Assembly: GCA_017643925.1 (NCBI GenBank)
Contig: JAEPML010000004.1
Location: 124,001-188,000, forward strand
Direction of reading: 5' to 3'
Length of the DNA: 64,000 nt
Origin: Roseibium sp.
GTDB taxonomy: Bacteria; Pseudomonadota; Alphaproteobacteria; Rhizobiales; Stappiaceae
The notes beneath the pieces are model-generated. The model ran no database searches, had not been told where the DNA came from, and saw only the letters and a program-made list of their open reading frames with translations. The translations under genes were made by a program, and so were the position numbers. Below are positions 1 through 8,666 of this stretch, one piece after another; position 1 is the stretch's first letter, and every line of letters starts with the position of its first letter.

Positions 1-312
1 GTCTGCAGGTAACTTGTCTATCGGACCGGGAAGCGGATGAACCGGTCCATGGTCGATACCCGGTTCCAGCGCCTGCTGAGCCGCCGCCCTGTAGGCGGCC
101 ACGCCGTCCAATGCATGATTTACGAGATGGTGCGCATCAATAAGGACTGCCGGATCCTCCTTGGATGATCCGGGTGTCGTATCATGGCGCTGCGCGCTGT
201 TACGTTTTTTTCTGCGATCATAGCCGGTGCCGTCACCGTCCCGATCCGCAGGATACTCTGTCGCATGCGCCACGACCTGGGCCGATTGCGGCCTTTCGAT
301 CGTCGTCGCCAT
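1..312 (-). CDS. Unrecognised protein, cut by the left window edge
   Basis: An open frame of 104 codons begins at the ATG at 312 and runs without a stop to base 1, so the 3' part lies outside the window. A strong Shine-Dalgarno AGGAGG (bases 318-323 on the other strand) sits 5 nt before the ATG, which makes the start convincing. The visible part is hydrophilic, rich in Ala, Asp, His and Pro, starts MATTIERPQSAQVV, and has no signal peptide, membrane segment or motif I recognise. It follows meaA on the same strand, 124 bases away. I cannot assign a function. Confidence 0.6.
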   Translation of the reverse strand, partial: MATTIERPQSAQVVAHATEYPADRDGDGTGYDRRKKRNSAQRHDTTPGSSKEDPAVLIDAHHLVNHALDGVAAYRAAAQQALEPGIDHGPVHPLPGPIDKLPAD

Positions 313-340
313 TCAGGCCTCCTGGCCATTCAGAGAGAAA

Positions 341-355
341 CCGCCTTTCTGGCGG
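341..355 (-). terminator. Weak hairpin, possible terminator of ecm/meaA
   Basis: A 5-bp GC stem (CCGCC/GGCGG) with a 5-base loop is followed on the minus strand by TTTCTCTC. It lies downstream of ecm and just before the Shine-Dalgarno of the next gene. The stem is short and the T tract is interrupted, so termination is only a guess. Confidence 0.25.
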
Positions 356-379
356 AACCCTCTGATTCTCTCAACAAAG

Positions 380-408
380 GGTTAACAAAGATTTACGGGA
401 CGTTAACC
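380..408. promoter_or_regulatory. GGTTAAC...GTTAACC inverted repeat with a CtrA-like half match
   Basis: The 7-base arms GGTTAAC (380-386) and GTTAACC (402-408) are perfect inverted repeats 15 bases apart. Inside them TTAA-N7-TTAC (382-396) matches the CtrA consensus TTAA-N7-TTAA at 7 of 8 positions. The site is about 70 bases upstream of the ATG at 312, a sensible place for control of that gene. Binding by CtrA is inference. Confidence 0.35.
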
Positions 409-436
409 TATTGATCCACCAAATACAACGCTGCTT

Positions 437-2434
437 CTAAGCAGCCTGCATATCGGTTTTAGCGACAATTTTCACAACATCCGCCATGATGTCTGTCAAC
501 TGGAAGTCTTTCGGGGTGTAGACGGCAGCAACACCCATTGCCTTTAACTGGGATTCGTCTTCCTCAGGGATGATTCCACCCACGACCACGGGAATATCAC
601 TTGCACCGGCTTCACGGAGTCTTTCCAGGACGTCACGCACAAGGGCAAGATGCGATCCGGAAAGAATCGACAGGCCAATAACATGCACGTCCTCTTCAAC
701 AGCTGCATTGACGATCTGGGCCGGTGTCAGCCGGATGCCTTCATAGACCACTTCCATGCCGCAGTCCCGCGCGCGCACCGCGATCTGTTCAGCACCGTTT
801 GAGTGGCCGTCGAGACCGGGCTTGCCGACCAGGAATTTCAGGCGCCTGCCGAGCTTGTCGGATACCGCCTCAACATCCTTGCGCACATTTTCCAGGTCGC
901 CGGCGTCGTCCCGGACCGCCTGGCCGACACCCGTCGGTGCCCGGTATTCCCCAAAGACCTCACGAAGGGTTCGACCCCATTCACCGGTCGTTACCCCCGC
1001 CTTTGCTGCCGCGATGGAAGGCTCCATGATGTTGCGACCTTCCTGGGCCGCGGATTTGAGCTCCGCGAGCGCTGTCTCGACCTGAGCCGCATCCCGCTCT
1101 GAACGCCAGGCGGCAACTTTCGCAATGGCCTCTTCCTCGACATGCTCCGGAACGGTAAGAATTCCTCCATCTTCTCCCGATGCCAGGGGTGACGGCTCGC
1201 TCTCGATCCACTTGTTGACGCCGACGACCACCTGGTCGCCTGCCTCGATCCCGGCCAGACGGGCGGAGTTCGATTCGACGAGCTTGCGCTTCATGTAGCT
1301 TGAATCCACGGCAGCAACCGCGCCGCCCATGGCTTCGATCCGGGCCAGCTCCTCGCGCGCTTCCGCCTTCAGTGCTTCGACCTTGGCGGTGATTTCCGAC
1401 GAGCCCTCGAAAATATCCGCATATTCGAGAAGGTCGGTCTCGTAAGCCACGATCTGCTGCATTCGCAGGGACCATTGCTGATCGAACGGCCTGGGAAGGC
1501 CCAGCGCTTCGTTCCAGGCCGGCAGCTGCACCGCACGCGCTCTGGCGTTCTTGGACAGGACAACGGCAAGCATCTCGATCAGGATCCGGTAGACATTGTT
1601 CTCCGGTTGCTGCTCGGTCAGACCGAGCGAGTTGACCTGGACGCCATAGCGGAAGCGGCGGTAGCGCTCTTCCTCAACGCCATAACGCTCCCGGCAAATC
1701 TCGTCCCAGAGCTCGGTAAAGGCGCGCATCTTGCACATTTCGGTAACGAAACGCATGCCGGCATTGACGAAAAAGGAGATTCGGCCAACCGCCTTGGGAA
1801 AATCTTCCTCTGGAATGGCGCCGCTGGCCTCCATGGAATCAAGGATCGCCACCGCCGTTGCAAGCGCAAAGGAGAGCTCCTGGACCGGCGTCGCCCCTGC
1901 TTCCTGCAGGTGATAGGAACACACGTTCATCGGGTTCCATTTGGGCATGTTGGAATAGGTCCAGGCAATCACGTCCGTGGTCAGCTTGAGCGACGGTGCC
2001 GGCGGAAACACATAGGTTCCGCGCGACAGGTATTCCTTGATGATATCGTTCTGCGTGGTTCCCGACAGCAGGGAGCGGTCTGCACCCTGCTCGTCGGCCG
2101 CGGCGATATAAAGCGACAGCAACCACGGAGCCGTCGCGTTGATTGTCATCGACGTGTTCATGCGTTCCAGAGGGATCTGGTCGAAAAGCGCTCGCATGTC
2201 GCCGAGATGCGCCACGGGCACACCGACCTTGCCCACTTCACCGCGCGCCAGCAGATCATCCGGATCGTAGCCCGTCTGCGTTGGAAGATCGAACGCGACG
2301 GAGAGACCGGTCTGACCTTTCGCAAGGTTTCCGCGATAAAGCTTGTTTGATTCGGCGGCAGTGGAATGTCCGGCATAAGTCCGGAAAATCCAGGGACGGT
2401 CGCGCTCTGCTCCGGTCTCGCCTGCTGAACCCAT
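437..2434 (-). CDS. ecm: Ethylmalonyl-CoA mutase (adenosylcobalamin-dependent)
   Basis: A 665-residue cytoplasmic mutase that turns (2R)-ethylmalonyl-CoA into (2S)-methylsuccinyl-CoA in the ethylmalonyl-CoA pathway; the gene is also called meaA. The N-terminal three quarters is a methylmalonyl-CoA-mutase-type barrel and the last ~135 residues are a B12-binding domain with the base-off signature DGHSNG near residue 543 (DxHxxG). The open frame continues upstream to a TTG at 2560, but the ATG at 2434 is preceded by AGGAGGAG at good spacing and gives the usual start (MGSAGETGAERD). Single-chain architecture and the divergent ccr neighbour favour Ecm over methylmalonyl-CoA mutase. The function call is by family recognition, not by a computed tree. 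Confidence 0.93.
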   Translation of the reverse strand: MGSAGETGAERDRPWIFRTYAGHSTAAESNKLYRGNLAKGQTGLSVAFDLPTQTGYDPDDLLARGEVGKVGVPVAHLGDMRALFDQIPLERMNTSMTINATAPWLLSLYIAAADEQGADRSLLSGTTQNDIIKEYLSRGTYVFPPAPSLKLTTDVIAWTYSNMPKWNPMNVCSYHLQEAGATPVQELSFALATAVAILDSMEASGAIPEEDFPKAVGRISFFVNAGMRFVTEMCKMRAFTELWDEICRERYGVEEERYRRFRYGVQVNSLGLTEQQPENNVYRILIEMLAVVLSKNARARAVQLPAWNEALGLPRPFDQQWSLRMQQIVAYETDLLEYADIFEGSSEITAKVEALKAEAREELARIEAMGGAVAAVDSSYMKRKLVESNSARLAGIEAGDQVVVGVNKWIESEPSPLASGEDGGILTVPEHVEEEAIAKVAAWRSERDAAQVETALAELKSAAQEGRNIMEPSIAAAKAGVTTGEWGRTLREVFGEYRAPTGVGQAVRDDAGDLENVRKDVEAVSDKLGRRLKFLVGKPGLDGHSNGAEQIAVRARDCGMEVVYEGIRLTPAQIVNAAVEEDVHVIGLSILSGSHLALVRDVLERLREAGASDIPVVVGGIIPEEDESQLKAMGVAAVYTPKDFQLTDIMADVVKIVAKTDMQAA

Positions 2435-2554
2435 GTTGCTTCTCCTCCTAAGGCCTGGACACGCCCGTCTCTCATTCTTCTTGGCGCACAATCGGCCGGC
2501 TCTCCTTGCCTGATCCGAGTGTGCAGGAGATTGCGCATACGCGAAACCCCTCTC

Positions 2555-2565
2555 TTGCAATGCAA
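2555..2565. promoter_or_regulatory. TTGCAATGCAA palindrome in the ecm leader
   Basis: TTGCA-A-TGCAA is an 11-base inverted repeat 120 bases upstream of the ecm ATG. GCAA-type half sites also occur at 2635-2642 and 2667-2674 in the same intergenic region, so it may belong to the same regulator's set. No regulator gene is adjacent. Confidence 0.3.
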
Positions 2566-2634
2566 AATATGCTTGGCACGAAAACGCAAGTTAAGCAATA
2601 GTCGTATAGATGAGCGTTATTTTTTGAACAATAG

Positions 2635-2674
2635 TTGCGCAAAATTGGAATTTGGTCCAATTTGAATTGTGCAA
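2635..2674. promoter_or_regulatory. Palindrome cluster between ecm and ccr (candidate operator)
   Basis: Within 40 bases there are TTGCGCAA (2635-2642), the perfect inverted repeat AAATTGGA-N6-TCCAATTT (2642-2663) and TTGTGCAA (2667-2674). The two TTGYGCAA octamers are 32 bases apart, about three helical turns. The cluster ends 40 bases before the ccr start. Ethylmalonyl-CoA pathway genes in other alphaproteobacteria are controlled by dedicated regulators (CcrR; the short-chain acyl-CoA regulators such as PccR/RamB), so an operator role is plausible, but which protein binds is unknown. Confidence 0.45.
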
Positions 2675-2714
2675 GTGCGAAATTCAAAGGCGAGAAAAGC
2701 CGCGGGAGGGATGA

Positions 2715-4010
2715 ATGACAGCAGCAGCCGAAGCCAATGACAACAGAACACGTGGAGATGCCCCGTTGAAGGATCTTTATGAAATCGGTGAGATCCCGCC
2801 GCTCGGTCATGTTCCGAAGAACATGTATGCCTGGGCGATCCGGCGCGAACGCCATGGCGCCCCGGAAGACGCCATGCAGCTTGAAGTGGTTCCGACCTGG
2901 GAACTCGACAGCCACGAGGTTCTGGTGCTCGTTATGGCCGCTGGTGTCAATTACAACGGCATCTGGGCAGGACTCGGCGAGCCGATCAGCCCCTTTGACG
3001 GCCATGGTGCCGCGTATCACATCGCCGGCTCCGATGCGTCCGGCATCGTCTGGGCCGTTGGTGACAAGGTCAAGCGCTGGAAGGTTGGTGACGAAGTCGT
3101 CATCCACTGTAACCAGGACGATGGTGACGACGAGGAATGCAACGGCGGTGATCCGATGTATTCCACATCCCAGCGGATCTGGGGTTACGAGACACCGGAC
3201 GGCTCCTTTGCCCAGTTTACCCGTGCTCAGGCACAGCAGCTGATGCCGCGCCCGAAACACCTGACCTGGGAAGAAAGCGCCTGTTACACGCTGACGCTGG
3301 CCACTGCCTATCGCATGCTGTTCGGCCACCACCCCCATGAACTCAAGCCTGGCCAGAACGTCCTTGTCTGGGGCGCTTCAGGCGGTCTCGGTTCCTATGC
3401 CATCCAGCTGATCACCGCAGCCGGTGCGAACGCCATCGGCGTCATTTCGGACGAGGACAAGCGCCAGTTCGTCATGGACCTCGGTGCCAAGGGTGTCATC
3501 AACCGCAAGGATTTCAAGTGCTGGGGCCAGCTGCCAACGGTCGGTTCGCCGGAATATGGCGAGTGGTTTGCCGAAGCGCGCAAGTTCGGCAAGGCCATCT
3601 GGGAATTCACCGGCAAGGGCAACAATGTCGACATCGTGTTCGAACATCCGGGTGAAGCCACGTTCCCGATTTCGACCTTCGTCTGCAAGAAGGGCGGCAT
3701 GGTCGTGATCTGCGCGGGAACATCCGGTTTCAATTGCACCTTCGACGTTCGCTACATGTGGATGCACCAGAAGCGTCTTCAGGGATCGCACTTTGCGCAC
3801 CTGAAGCAGGCGTCAGCCGCCAACAAGCTCATGATCGAGCGGCGCATTGATCCCTACATGTCAGAAGTGTTCCCGTGGGACCAGATCCCGCAGGCGCATA
3901 CCAAGATGTGGAACAACCAGCATGCGCCGGGCAACATGTCCGTTCTCGTCTGCGCGCCGACAACCGGTCTGCGGACTTTCGAAGACGTGCAGGAAGCCTG
4001 CACACGGTAA
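2715..4010 (+). CDS. ccr: Crotonyl-CoA carboxylase/reductase
   Basis: A 431-residue medium-chain dehydrogenase/reductase enzyme that reductively carboxylates crotonyl-CoA with NADPH and CO2 to (2S)-ethylmalonyl-CoA, the committed step of the ethylmalonyl-CoA pathway. The N-terminal catalytic domain carries VNYNGIWAG (residues 78-86), a hallmark of CCRs; the Asn at 81 probably corresponds to the active-site Asn known for this family. The nucleotide-binding motif WGASGGLGS lies at about 218-226. Length fits the family. GGGAGGG stands just before the ATG. It is divergent from ecm, which follows it in the pathway after an epimerase step, so the two probably share control through the intervening palindromes. 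Confidence 0.96.
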   Translation: MTAAAEANDNRTRGDAPLKDLYEIGEIPPLGHVPKNMYAWAIRRERHGAPEDAMQLEVVPTWELDSHEVLVLVMAAGVNYNGIWAGLGEPISPFDGHGAAYHIAGSDASGIVWAVGDKVKRWKVGDEVVIHCNQDDGDDEECNGGDPMYSTSQRIWGYETPDGSFAQFTRAQAQQLMPRPKHLTWEESACYTLTLATAYRMLFGHHPHELKPGQNVLVWGASGGLGSYAIQLITAAGANAIGVISDEDKRQFVMDLGAKGVINRKDFKCWGQLPTVGSPEYGEWFAEARKFGKAIWEFTGKGNNVDIVFEHPGEATFPISTFVCKKGGMVVICAGTSGFNCTFDVRYMWMHQKRLQGSHFAHLKQASAANKLMIERRIDPYMSEVFPWDQIPQAHTKMWNNQHAPGNMSVLVCAPTTGLRTFEDVQEACTR

Positions 4011-4067
4011 AAACGACCTCCCCGAAGGCTTTGGTGAACCTGCCCAGACAAGCCTCATGCAGCCTTG

Positions 4068-4098
4068 CCAGCCCGTGCCCCCACGGGCTGGTTTTTTT
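4068..4098 (+). terminator. Rho-independent terminator of ccr
   Basis: A perfect 10-bp stem CCAGCCCGTG / CACGGGCTGG with a CCCC loop is followed by seven T's (4092-4098), 58 bases after the ccr stop codon. Confidence 0.92.
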
Positions 4099-4200
4099 GT
4101 TGACCACACCTTCCTGAACCACTTGCCGTATTTCTGCTTGGTTGTGCGGTCATCACCTGTCACACAGGGACGAATCATCTGGATTGTTTGGGAGAGCCAT

Positions 4201-4743
4201 TTGCCTGTTTTTAACCGCCCGGCCCGCCGCCTGACGCTGCAAACCGGCCTTGTCCTTGCCTTGGCACTCTCGCTCACCGCCTGCATGAGTGACCGGCTGA
4301 ACCCACCACCCTTTTACCAGGACCTGGCACGGGTCGACGGTCAGGTTGACGCAGCAACGGCAGCCCAGATGATCTCTCAATACCGCATCAACAACGGGCT
4401 GTCCGCGGTCACGCCCGACACTCAGCTGACCTCGATCGCCAAGACCCAGGCCGATGCGATGGCGGCTGCAGGATCCGTCAAGGCGTCACTGGCACCAAAC
4501 CTGCAGCTTGCAACGCGCATGGCTTCGCTCGGCGAGCCCAAGACAGCGGCCTCGGAAAATGTCAGCGCGGGCTACCGCACCTTTGCGGAAGCCTTTTCAG
4601 GTTGGCGGGAATCGCCCAAACACAACGAAGTCCTGCTGACAAAGGACGCGACACGGCTCGGCATTGCGACCGCCTATTCGCCGAATGCCAAGCACAAGGT
4701 GTTCTGGTCGCTCGTCCTGGCCGCCCCGCGCCCCGGACAATAG
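4201..4743 (+). CDS. CAP-domain (SCP/PR-1-like) lipoprotein
   Basis: I place the start at TTG 4201, five bases after GGGAGAG; this gives 180 residues beginning with a basic stretch, a hydrophobic core and the lipobox LTAC, so the product should be lipidated and membrane anchored. The rest is a CAP domain: a helix with ISQYRINNGL, then ENVSAGY and GWRESPKHNEVLL, the usual CAP signature with a conserved His. The open frame extends further upstream across the ccr terminator, which argues against a longer start. CAP proteins are extracellular and of varied function; no substrate can be named. It converges on the SH3-domain gene. Confidence 0.8.
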   Translation: MPVFNRPARRLTLQTGLVLALALSLTACMSDRLNPPPFYQDLARVDGQVDAATAAQMISQYRINNGLSAVTPDTQLTSIAKTQADAMAAAGSVKASLAPNLQLATRMASLGEPKTAASENVSAGYRTFAEAFSGWRESPKHNEVLLTKDATRLGIATAYSPNAKHKVFWSLVLAAPRPGQ

Positions 4744-4754
4744 TCAGGGATGCG

Positions 4755-5168
4755 TCAGTAGTAGCGGCGCGGGTAACGCGGATAGGGCCGGATCGGCTGC
4801 ACGGCAACCGGCGGACGGCGATAGATCGGGTAATTGTTGTAGTAGCGCGGCACACCGATATAGACGCCCGCATTCGGGATCGGGCGACCGTAATAGGCGC
4901 CGTTGCCGCCATAACTCAGATATTTGCCTGACACCCAGCCCTTGGCATTTGCAAAAGCCGCATCACACCATCTGAAATCCGACGTACAGCCGAAAACGGT
5001 CACGCCACCGCCACGTGGGACGGTCGTTATCACCGGGTAGTTCGTCCCCGGTCCGGTCCTCATGTTCAGGTTGGCGGTTGTATAGGCGATTGCCGGGCGG
5101 GACTGTGCCAGCGCGGGCACCGCCATCATCGCGACGGCCATCAGCGCCAAAGGCAGGCGGATGAGCAT
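4755..5168 (-). CDS. Secreted bacterial SH3-domain protein
   Basis: 137 residues from the ATG at 5168 (GGAGA upstream). A cleavable signal peptide ends at ALAQ (about residue 22). Residues ~30-85 form a bacterial SH3 domain: NLNMRTGPGTNYPVITTVPRG is typical, as is the later KGWVSGKYL. The C-terminal ~50 residues are rich in Tyr, Pro, Arg and Gly and likely disordered. Such domains usually bind peptidoglycan or other envelope partners; the precise role is unknown. A longer frame upstream lacks a signal peptide and was not used. Confidence 0.8.
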   Translation of the reverse strand: MLIRLPLALMAVAMMAVPALAQSRPAIAYTTANLNMRTGPGTNYPVITTVPRGGGVTVFGCTSDFRWCDAAFANAKGWVSGKYLSYGGNGAYYGRPIPNAGVYIGVPRYYNNYPIYRRPPVAVQPIRPYPRYPRRYY

Positions 5169-5343
5169 TTCATATTCTCCGAATAACAGAACCCCGACAC
5201 GTCGCAGATGTGGGTCTACATAATGGCGAAAATATAGCCGTTTGGTTTCATCTTCGTCATGTGACCGGGCTTTGCAATTGCCACTTGATTCCTGGCCGTC
5301 TCCCCGGCTTGATAGGTCAGACACTCCGGGGGGAACTTAATTC

Positions 5344-5835
5344 ATGAAAAAACTTTGCAAAACAGCCGCGCAGCTCGCAGTTACAAGCCTCCTTCTGGCC
5401 GGGCTCCACGCGCCCGCAAACGCATTTGATGCACATGCCGGCTACTACTATCCGGAGCCGCAGACACGCGAGACCTACATCACCGAGATAACCCTCGCGC
5501 CCGATGCGAACAAGCGCTCTCGCGCTGCCTTCGTGATTGGCCTGGCGGCACAGCACAGCAAGCAAAACCATGCGGCAGGCTATCATCTCTTCGCAAAGGG
5601 CGGAGAGCTTGAAAAACTGATCATCGTTGCGACCGGAGACGGTCAATACGACACGCTCTACAGGATGCGCGCGCTGCTGGCATCCCTGACATCCATGGCC
5701 CGCGCAACGGAACTCTTTGCACGGACCAACAATCCGCAGGAACTGAATTTTCTGGATTTCTGCAAGCTGATCGGATTCAAGCAGGTCACCGTGAGCAATG
5801 GCAAGGATATCGCCCACCAGATCAAGGTCCAGTAG
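5344..5835 (+). CDS. Secreted protein of unknown function
   Basis: 163 residues with a clear signal peptide (MKKLCK, hydrophobic core, cleavage near ANA at ~28). The mature part starts with HAGYYYPEPQTRETY, followed by a mixed alpha/beta region without cysteines or catalytic motifs I know. I have a faint memory of similar ~160-residue periplasmic proteins in Rhizobiales but cannot name a family. It is divergent from the SH3 gene. Confidence 0.7.
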   Translation: MKKLCKTAAQLAVTSLLLAGLHAPANAFDAHAGYYYPEPQTRETYITEITLAPDANKRSRAAFVIGLAAQHSKQNHAAGYHLFAKGGELEKLIIVATGDGQYDTLYRMRALLASLTSMARATELFARTNNPQELNFLDFCKLIGFKQVTVSNGKDIAHQIKVQ

Positions 5836-5895
5836 ATCGGCCTTTGCGGTTCAATCGCAGCAGCGGCGGCCACGCCGCTGCGCAAGTCTTTCCGC

Positions 5896-6630
5896 TTAAC
5901 GTCTCAGTTTGCCGTCAAGCCAATCGCGATACTGCGACCGGGTCCCGAAGAAAACATTGCGATCAACATCGCCCCTGATGCCCGGGACACGCCCTTCGGC
6001 GGTATATTGCCAGAACACCCAGTCTTCACGCTGGTCATAGATGTTGTCCGGGTGGTTGGCGACGGAACGCAGCCAGAACTGTTCGCCTTTCAGGGCACCG
6101 ACCAGCCGGTCCCGGTGAAAGTCGACGGACGAATAGATCACCGGGCGCTTGCCGTAGTGCTTTTCCATCTCGTCCAGGAAAATCTTCATGTCACGCAGGA
6201 TCTGCGACCGCTCGGGCCTCAGCTGGCAGGTTTTTGAATGGGCGTTCCATTCCATGTCGAGCACAAGCGGAATCGCCTGCGGATCGATCGGAACAATTTC
6301 CTTCACCCAGGCGATCTGCTCTTCCACGGGCCGGCAGAAGTAATAGAAGTGATAGGCGCCGCGCGGAACACCTGCCTTTCGTGCACCGATCCAGTTGTCG
6401 ACAAAGCGTGGGTCGACATGGTCACCACCTTCAGTGGCCTTGATCCAGGCAAAATTGGCCTTACCGGACCGCTTCACCTCATGCCAGTCGATGTCCCCCT
6501 GCCAGCGTGAGATGTCGATACCGTGAATGGCATAGTCTTCGGGTGTCGGGTCCGGAAAATCATAAGCTGCGCAGGAGCTTAGAAAGACAAACCCGAGCAT
6601 TGAGCAAAAAGACTTCAGAAGGGCCAGCAC
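5896..6630 (-). CDS. GH25 family lysozyme-like lipoprotein
   Basis: The frame is open to 6813, but GTG 6630, with GAGG upstream, gives a compact lipoprotein signal ending in the lipobox LSSC (~residue 20). The 244-residue product is a glycoside hydrolase family 25 barrel: HGIDISRWQGDIDW near the start, FAWIKATEGG, GAYHFYYF, and PLVLDMEWN with the Asp-x-Glu pair that does catalysis in this family, ending with FWQYTAEGRVPGI and DVDRNVF. It should cleave peptidoglycan glycan strands in the periplasm. The start codon is inferred. Confidence 0.85.
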   Translation of the reverse strand: MLALLKSFCSMLGFVFLSSCAAYDFPDPTPEDYAIHGIDISRWQGDIDWHEVKRSGKANFAWIKATEGGDHVDPRFVDNWIGARKAGVPRGAYHFYYFCRPVEEQIAWVKEIVPIDPQAIPLVLDMEWNAHSKTCQLRPERSQILRDMKIFLDEMEKHYGKRPVIYSSVDFHRDRLVGALKGEQFWLRSVANHPDNIYDQREDWVFWQYTAEGRVPGIRGDVDRNVFFGTRSQYRDWLDGKLRR

Positions 6631-6854
6631 AGCATCCTCGGCAAGGTTAAAAATGGCTTTCAGTCCTTGCCAAAAATGCGCAGAATTTCCTAACGGAACG
6701 TAGACGAATTCGCGATTTCTGCGCAAAAACACGTATAAACTTTCAACGCAGCCACCGACTACGGCAGGAATGCGGCGGATCGAAGACCGCGACGGGGCAA
6801 TTGCGGTGGACAATTCGCTGTTTCACAAAAACCTTGATGCTGGAGGAAGTAGCC

Positions 6855-7757
6855 TTGGCCAGTTCGATCAGCCGCACGATCAGAAAGGAAATCGTGCGTG
6901 AAGAAATCCGGCCGGATCGATCATTGTATGCAGAACGAAGCGAATGGGAAAACGCCATGCGCGACGCTGCCCTTCCAGAAGGCTGCGCAGAGCGTGAGGA
7001 CTATCTCGCAGGCGTTAAGTGCCTCTGGTTGCTGCCGGACGAGTTCAAAAGCGAAGAACTGGTGATCTATGCGCATGGCGGGGGACTTGTCACCGGCGCA
7101 ATCTCGACCCACCGGCCCTTTTGCGCACAACTGGCTGTAGCTCTGGGCCGTCGCGTTCTTCTGGTCGGATACCGCCGTTTGCCGGAGCATGCCTTCAATG
7201 CTCCGAGAGATGACTTTCTTTCGGTCTATTACCACCTGATCGATACCGACTTCTGCACGCCGGACGATGTGGTCTTTGCCGGAGACAGCAGCGGTGGAAC
7301 AGTGACCTTTTCCGCTCTCGTGCGGTTACGCCAACAGATGCGCCCCCTTCCCTCTGCTACGGTCTGTTTCTCCGGTGCTTTTGACACTTCTCTGTCGGGC
7401 GAGAGCCTGCAGAACAGGGCAGATCTAGATCCACTCTTGTCTCCGGAGGTGCTGATGGACTGGCAAAAGCATTTCAGGGACAGGATTGAACTAACCGATC
7501 CGCTCATTTCGCCCCTGTTTGCAGACCTTCACGGACTGCCACCAACCTTGCTTCTTGCTGGCGACCATGAGCTTTGGCTCAGCGATTCCATTCGCATGCA
7601 CGAAGCGCTTGGATCACACGGCAGCCCGACTCGATTAAGCGTTTACCCGGAGATGTGGCATGTTTGGCCCATGTGGCCCGAGTTGCCTGAAACTCGGGAT
7701 GCCATGAAGGAAGTGGACCAGTTTCTTGAAGAGATCGAAATGCCGGCCACCACCTGA
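6855..7757 (+). CDS. Alpha/beta hydrolase of the hormone-sensitive lipase type
   Basis: About 300 residues with the HSL-family oxyanion motif HGGG (YAHGGGLVTG), nucleophile elbow GDSSGG, an acid in GDHELWLSD and a late His in MWHVW. This makes it an esterase or lipase of the HSL/family IV type; substrate unknown. A TTG at 6855 with GGAGGA seven bases upstream is the best start; the frame continues to 6801 and the 5' end would then overlap nothing essential. No signal peptide, so cytoplasmic. Confidence 0.82.
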   Translation: MASSISRTIRKEIVREEIRPDRSLYAERSEWENAMRDAALPEGCAEREDYLAGVKCLWLLPDEFKSEELVIYAHGGGLVTGAISTHRPFCAQLAVALGRRVLLVGYRRLPEHAFNAPRDDFLSVYYHLIDTDFCTPDDVVFAGDSSGGTVTFSALVRLRQQMRPLPSATVCFSGAFDTSLSGESLQNRADLDPLLSPEVLMDWQKHFRDRIELTDPLISPLFADLHGLPPTLLLAGDHELWLSDSIRMHEALGSHGSPTRLSVYPEMWHVWPMWPELPETRDAMKEVDQFLEEIEMPATT

Positions 7758-7846
7758 CGATGCGCTTCACGTGTGCATGAAATCATTTGCACTCACCCGG
7801 CGAATCCTTATGTCTTGTCGAACCGCAAATTTCTGGCAGGGCACTC

Positions 7847-8656
7847 ATGACCGATCGGCTTAAACTCGTCACCTGGAACATCAATTCCGTGCGCCTGCGC
7901 ATGCCGATTGTTGAGAAGCTGATCGAGGAAATCGCGCCAGACGTGATCTGTCTTCAGGAGACCAAGTGCCCGGACGCGAACTTCCCGGAGAACGCGTTCC
8001 GCAAGGCCGGCTATGAGTACATCGCCATAAACGGTCAGAAAGGCTATCACGGTGTGGCAACGGTCTCCCGTTTGCCACTGGAAAACATCGAAAAGCGAGA
8101 CTTCTGCGACATGGGCGACAGCCGGCATGTTGCGGTTGATGTCCCCTTCAACGGTACCAGCCTCCGTCTGCACAACTTTTATGTCCCGGCAGGTGGTGAC
8201 GAACCAAACCGGGAGATCAATCCGAAATTCGCCCACAAGCTCGATTTCATGGCGGAAATGAAGTCCTGGCTGCAGGGTTCTGAAACCAACCGCCCGGCCG
8301 TGCTGGTCGGTGACCTCAACGTGGCACCATACGAGCATGACGTCTGGTCTCACAAGCAGCTTCTGAGGGTCGTGTCCCACACGCCGGTTGAAACGGAATT
8401 GTTCGAGGATGTGCGGGAAACCGGAGGTTGGCTGGATGCCATGCGCCAGTTCACACCCATGGATGACAAACTCTATACGTGGTGGAGTTATCGTGCGAAG
8501 GACTGGTCAAAGGCCGACAAGGGCCGCCGTCTTGACCATGTGTGGGTGTCCGAGCCCCTCGCTCCACACATAAAGGGCACATCCGTGCTGCGCGACGCGC
8601 GCGGCTGGGAAAAACCTTCGGACCACGCGCCTGTCATAGCCGAATTTGCCGCCTGA
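7847..8656 (+). CDS. xth: Exodeoxyribonuclease III
   Basis: 269 residues from the ATG at 7847 (CAGGG upstream). It removes nucleotides from 3' ends and cleaves at abasic sites in base excision repair. The EEP-fold motifs are all present in order: LVTWNINSVRLR, LQETK (metal Glu), YVPAGGD, GDLNVAP (Asp/Asn), RLDHVWVS and SDHAPV (Asp-His). Length is typical of ExoIII. It converges on the transaminase gene 10 bases away, and the two stop codons sit in the arms of a small shared hairpin (8653-8670). Confidence 0.93.
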   Translation: MTDRLKLVTWNINSVRLRMPIVEKLIEEIAPDVICLQETKCPDANFPENAFRKAGYEYIAINGQKGYHGVATVSRLPLENIEKRDFCDMGDSRHVAVDVPFNGTSLRLHNFYVPAGGDEPNREINPKFAHKLDFMAEMKSWLQGSETNRPAVLVGDLNVAPYEHDVWSHKQLLRVVSHTPVETELFEDVRETGGWLDAMRQFTPMDDKLYTWWSYRAKDWSKADKGRRLDHVWVSEPLAPHIKGTSVLRDARGWEKPSDHAPVIAEFAA

Positions 8657-8666
8657 GCGTTGGTGC

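Noticed and set aside
1475..2350. Open frame of 291 codons opposite ecm
   Set aside because: Shadow of the mutase gene, with no start signal.
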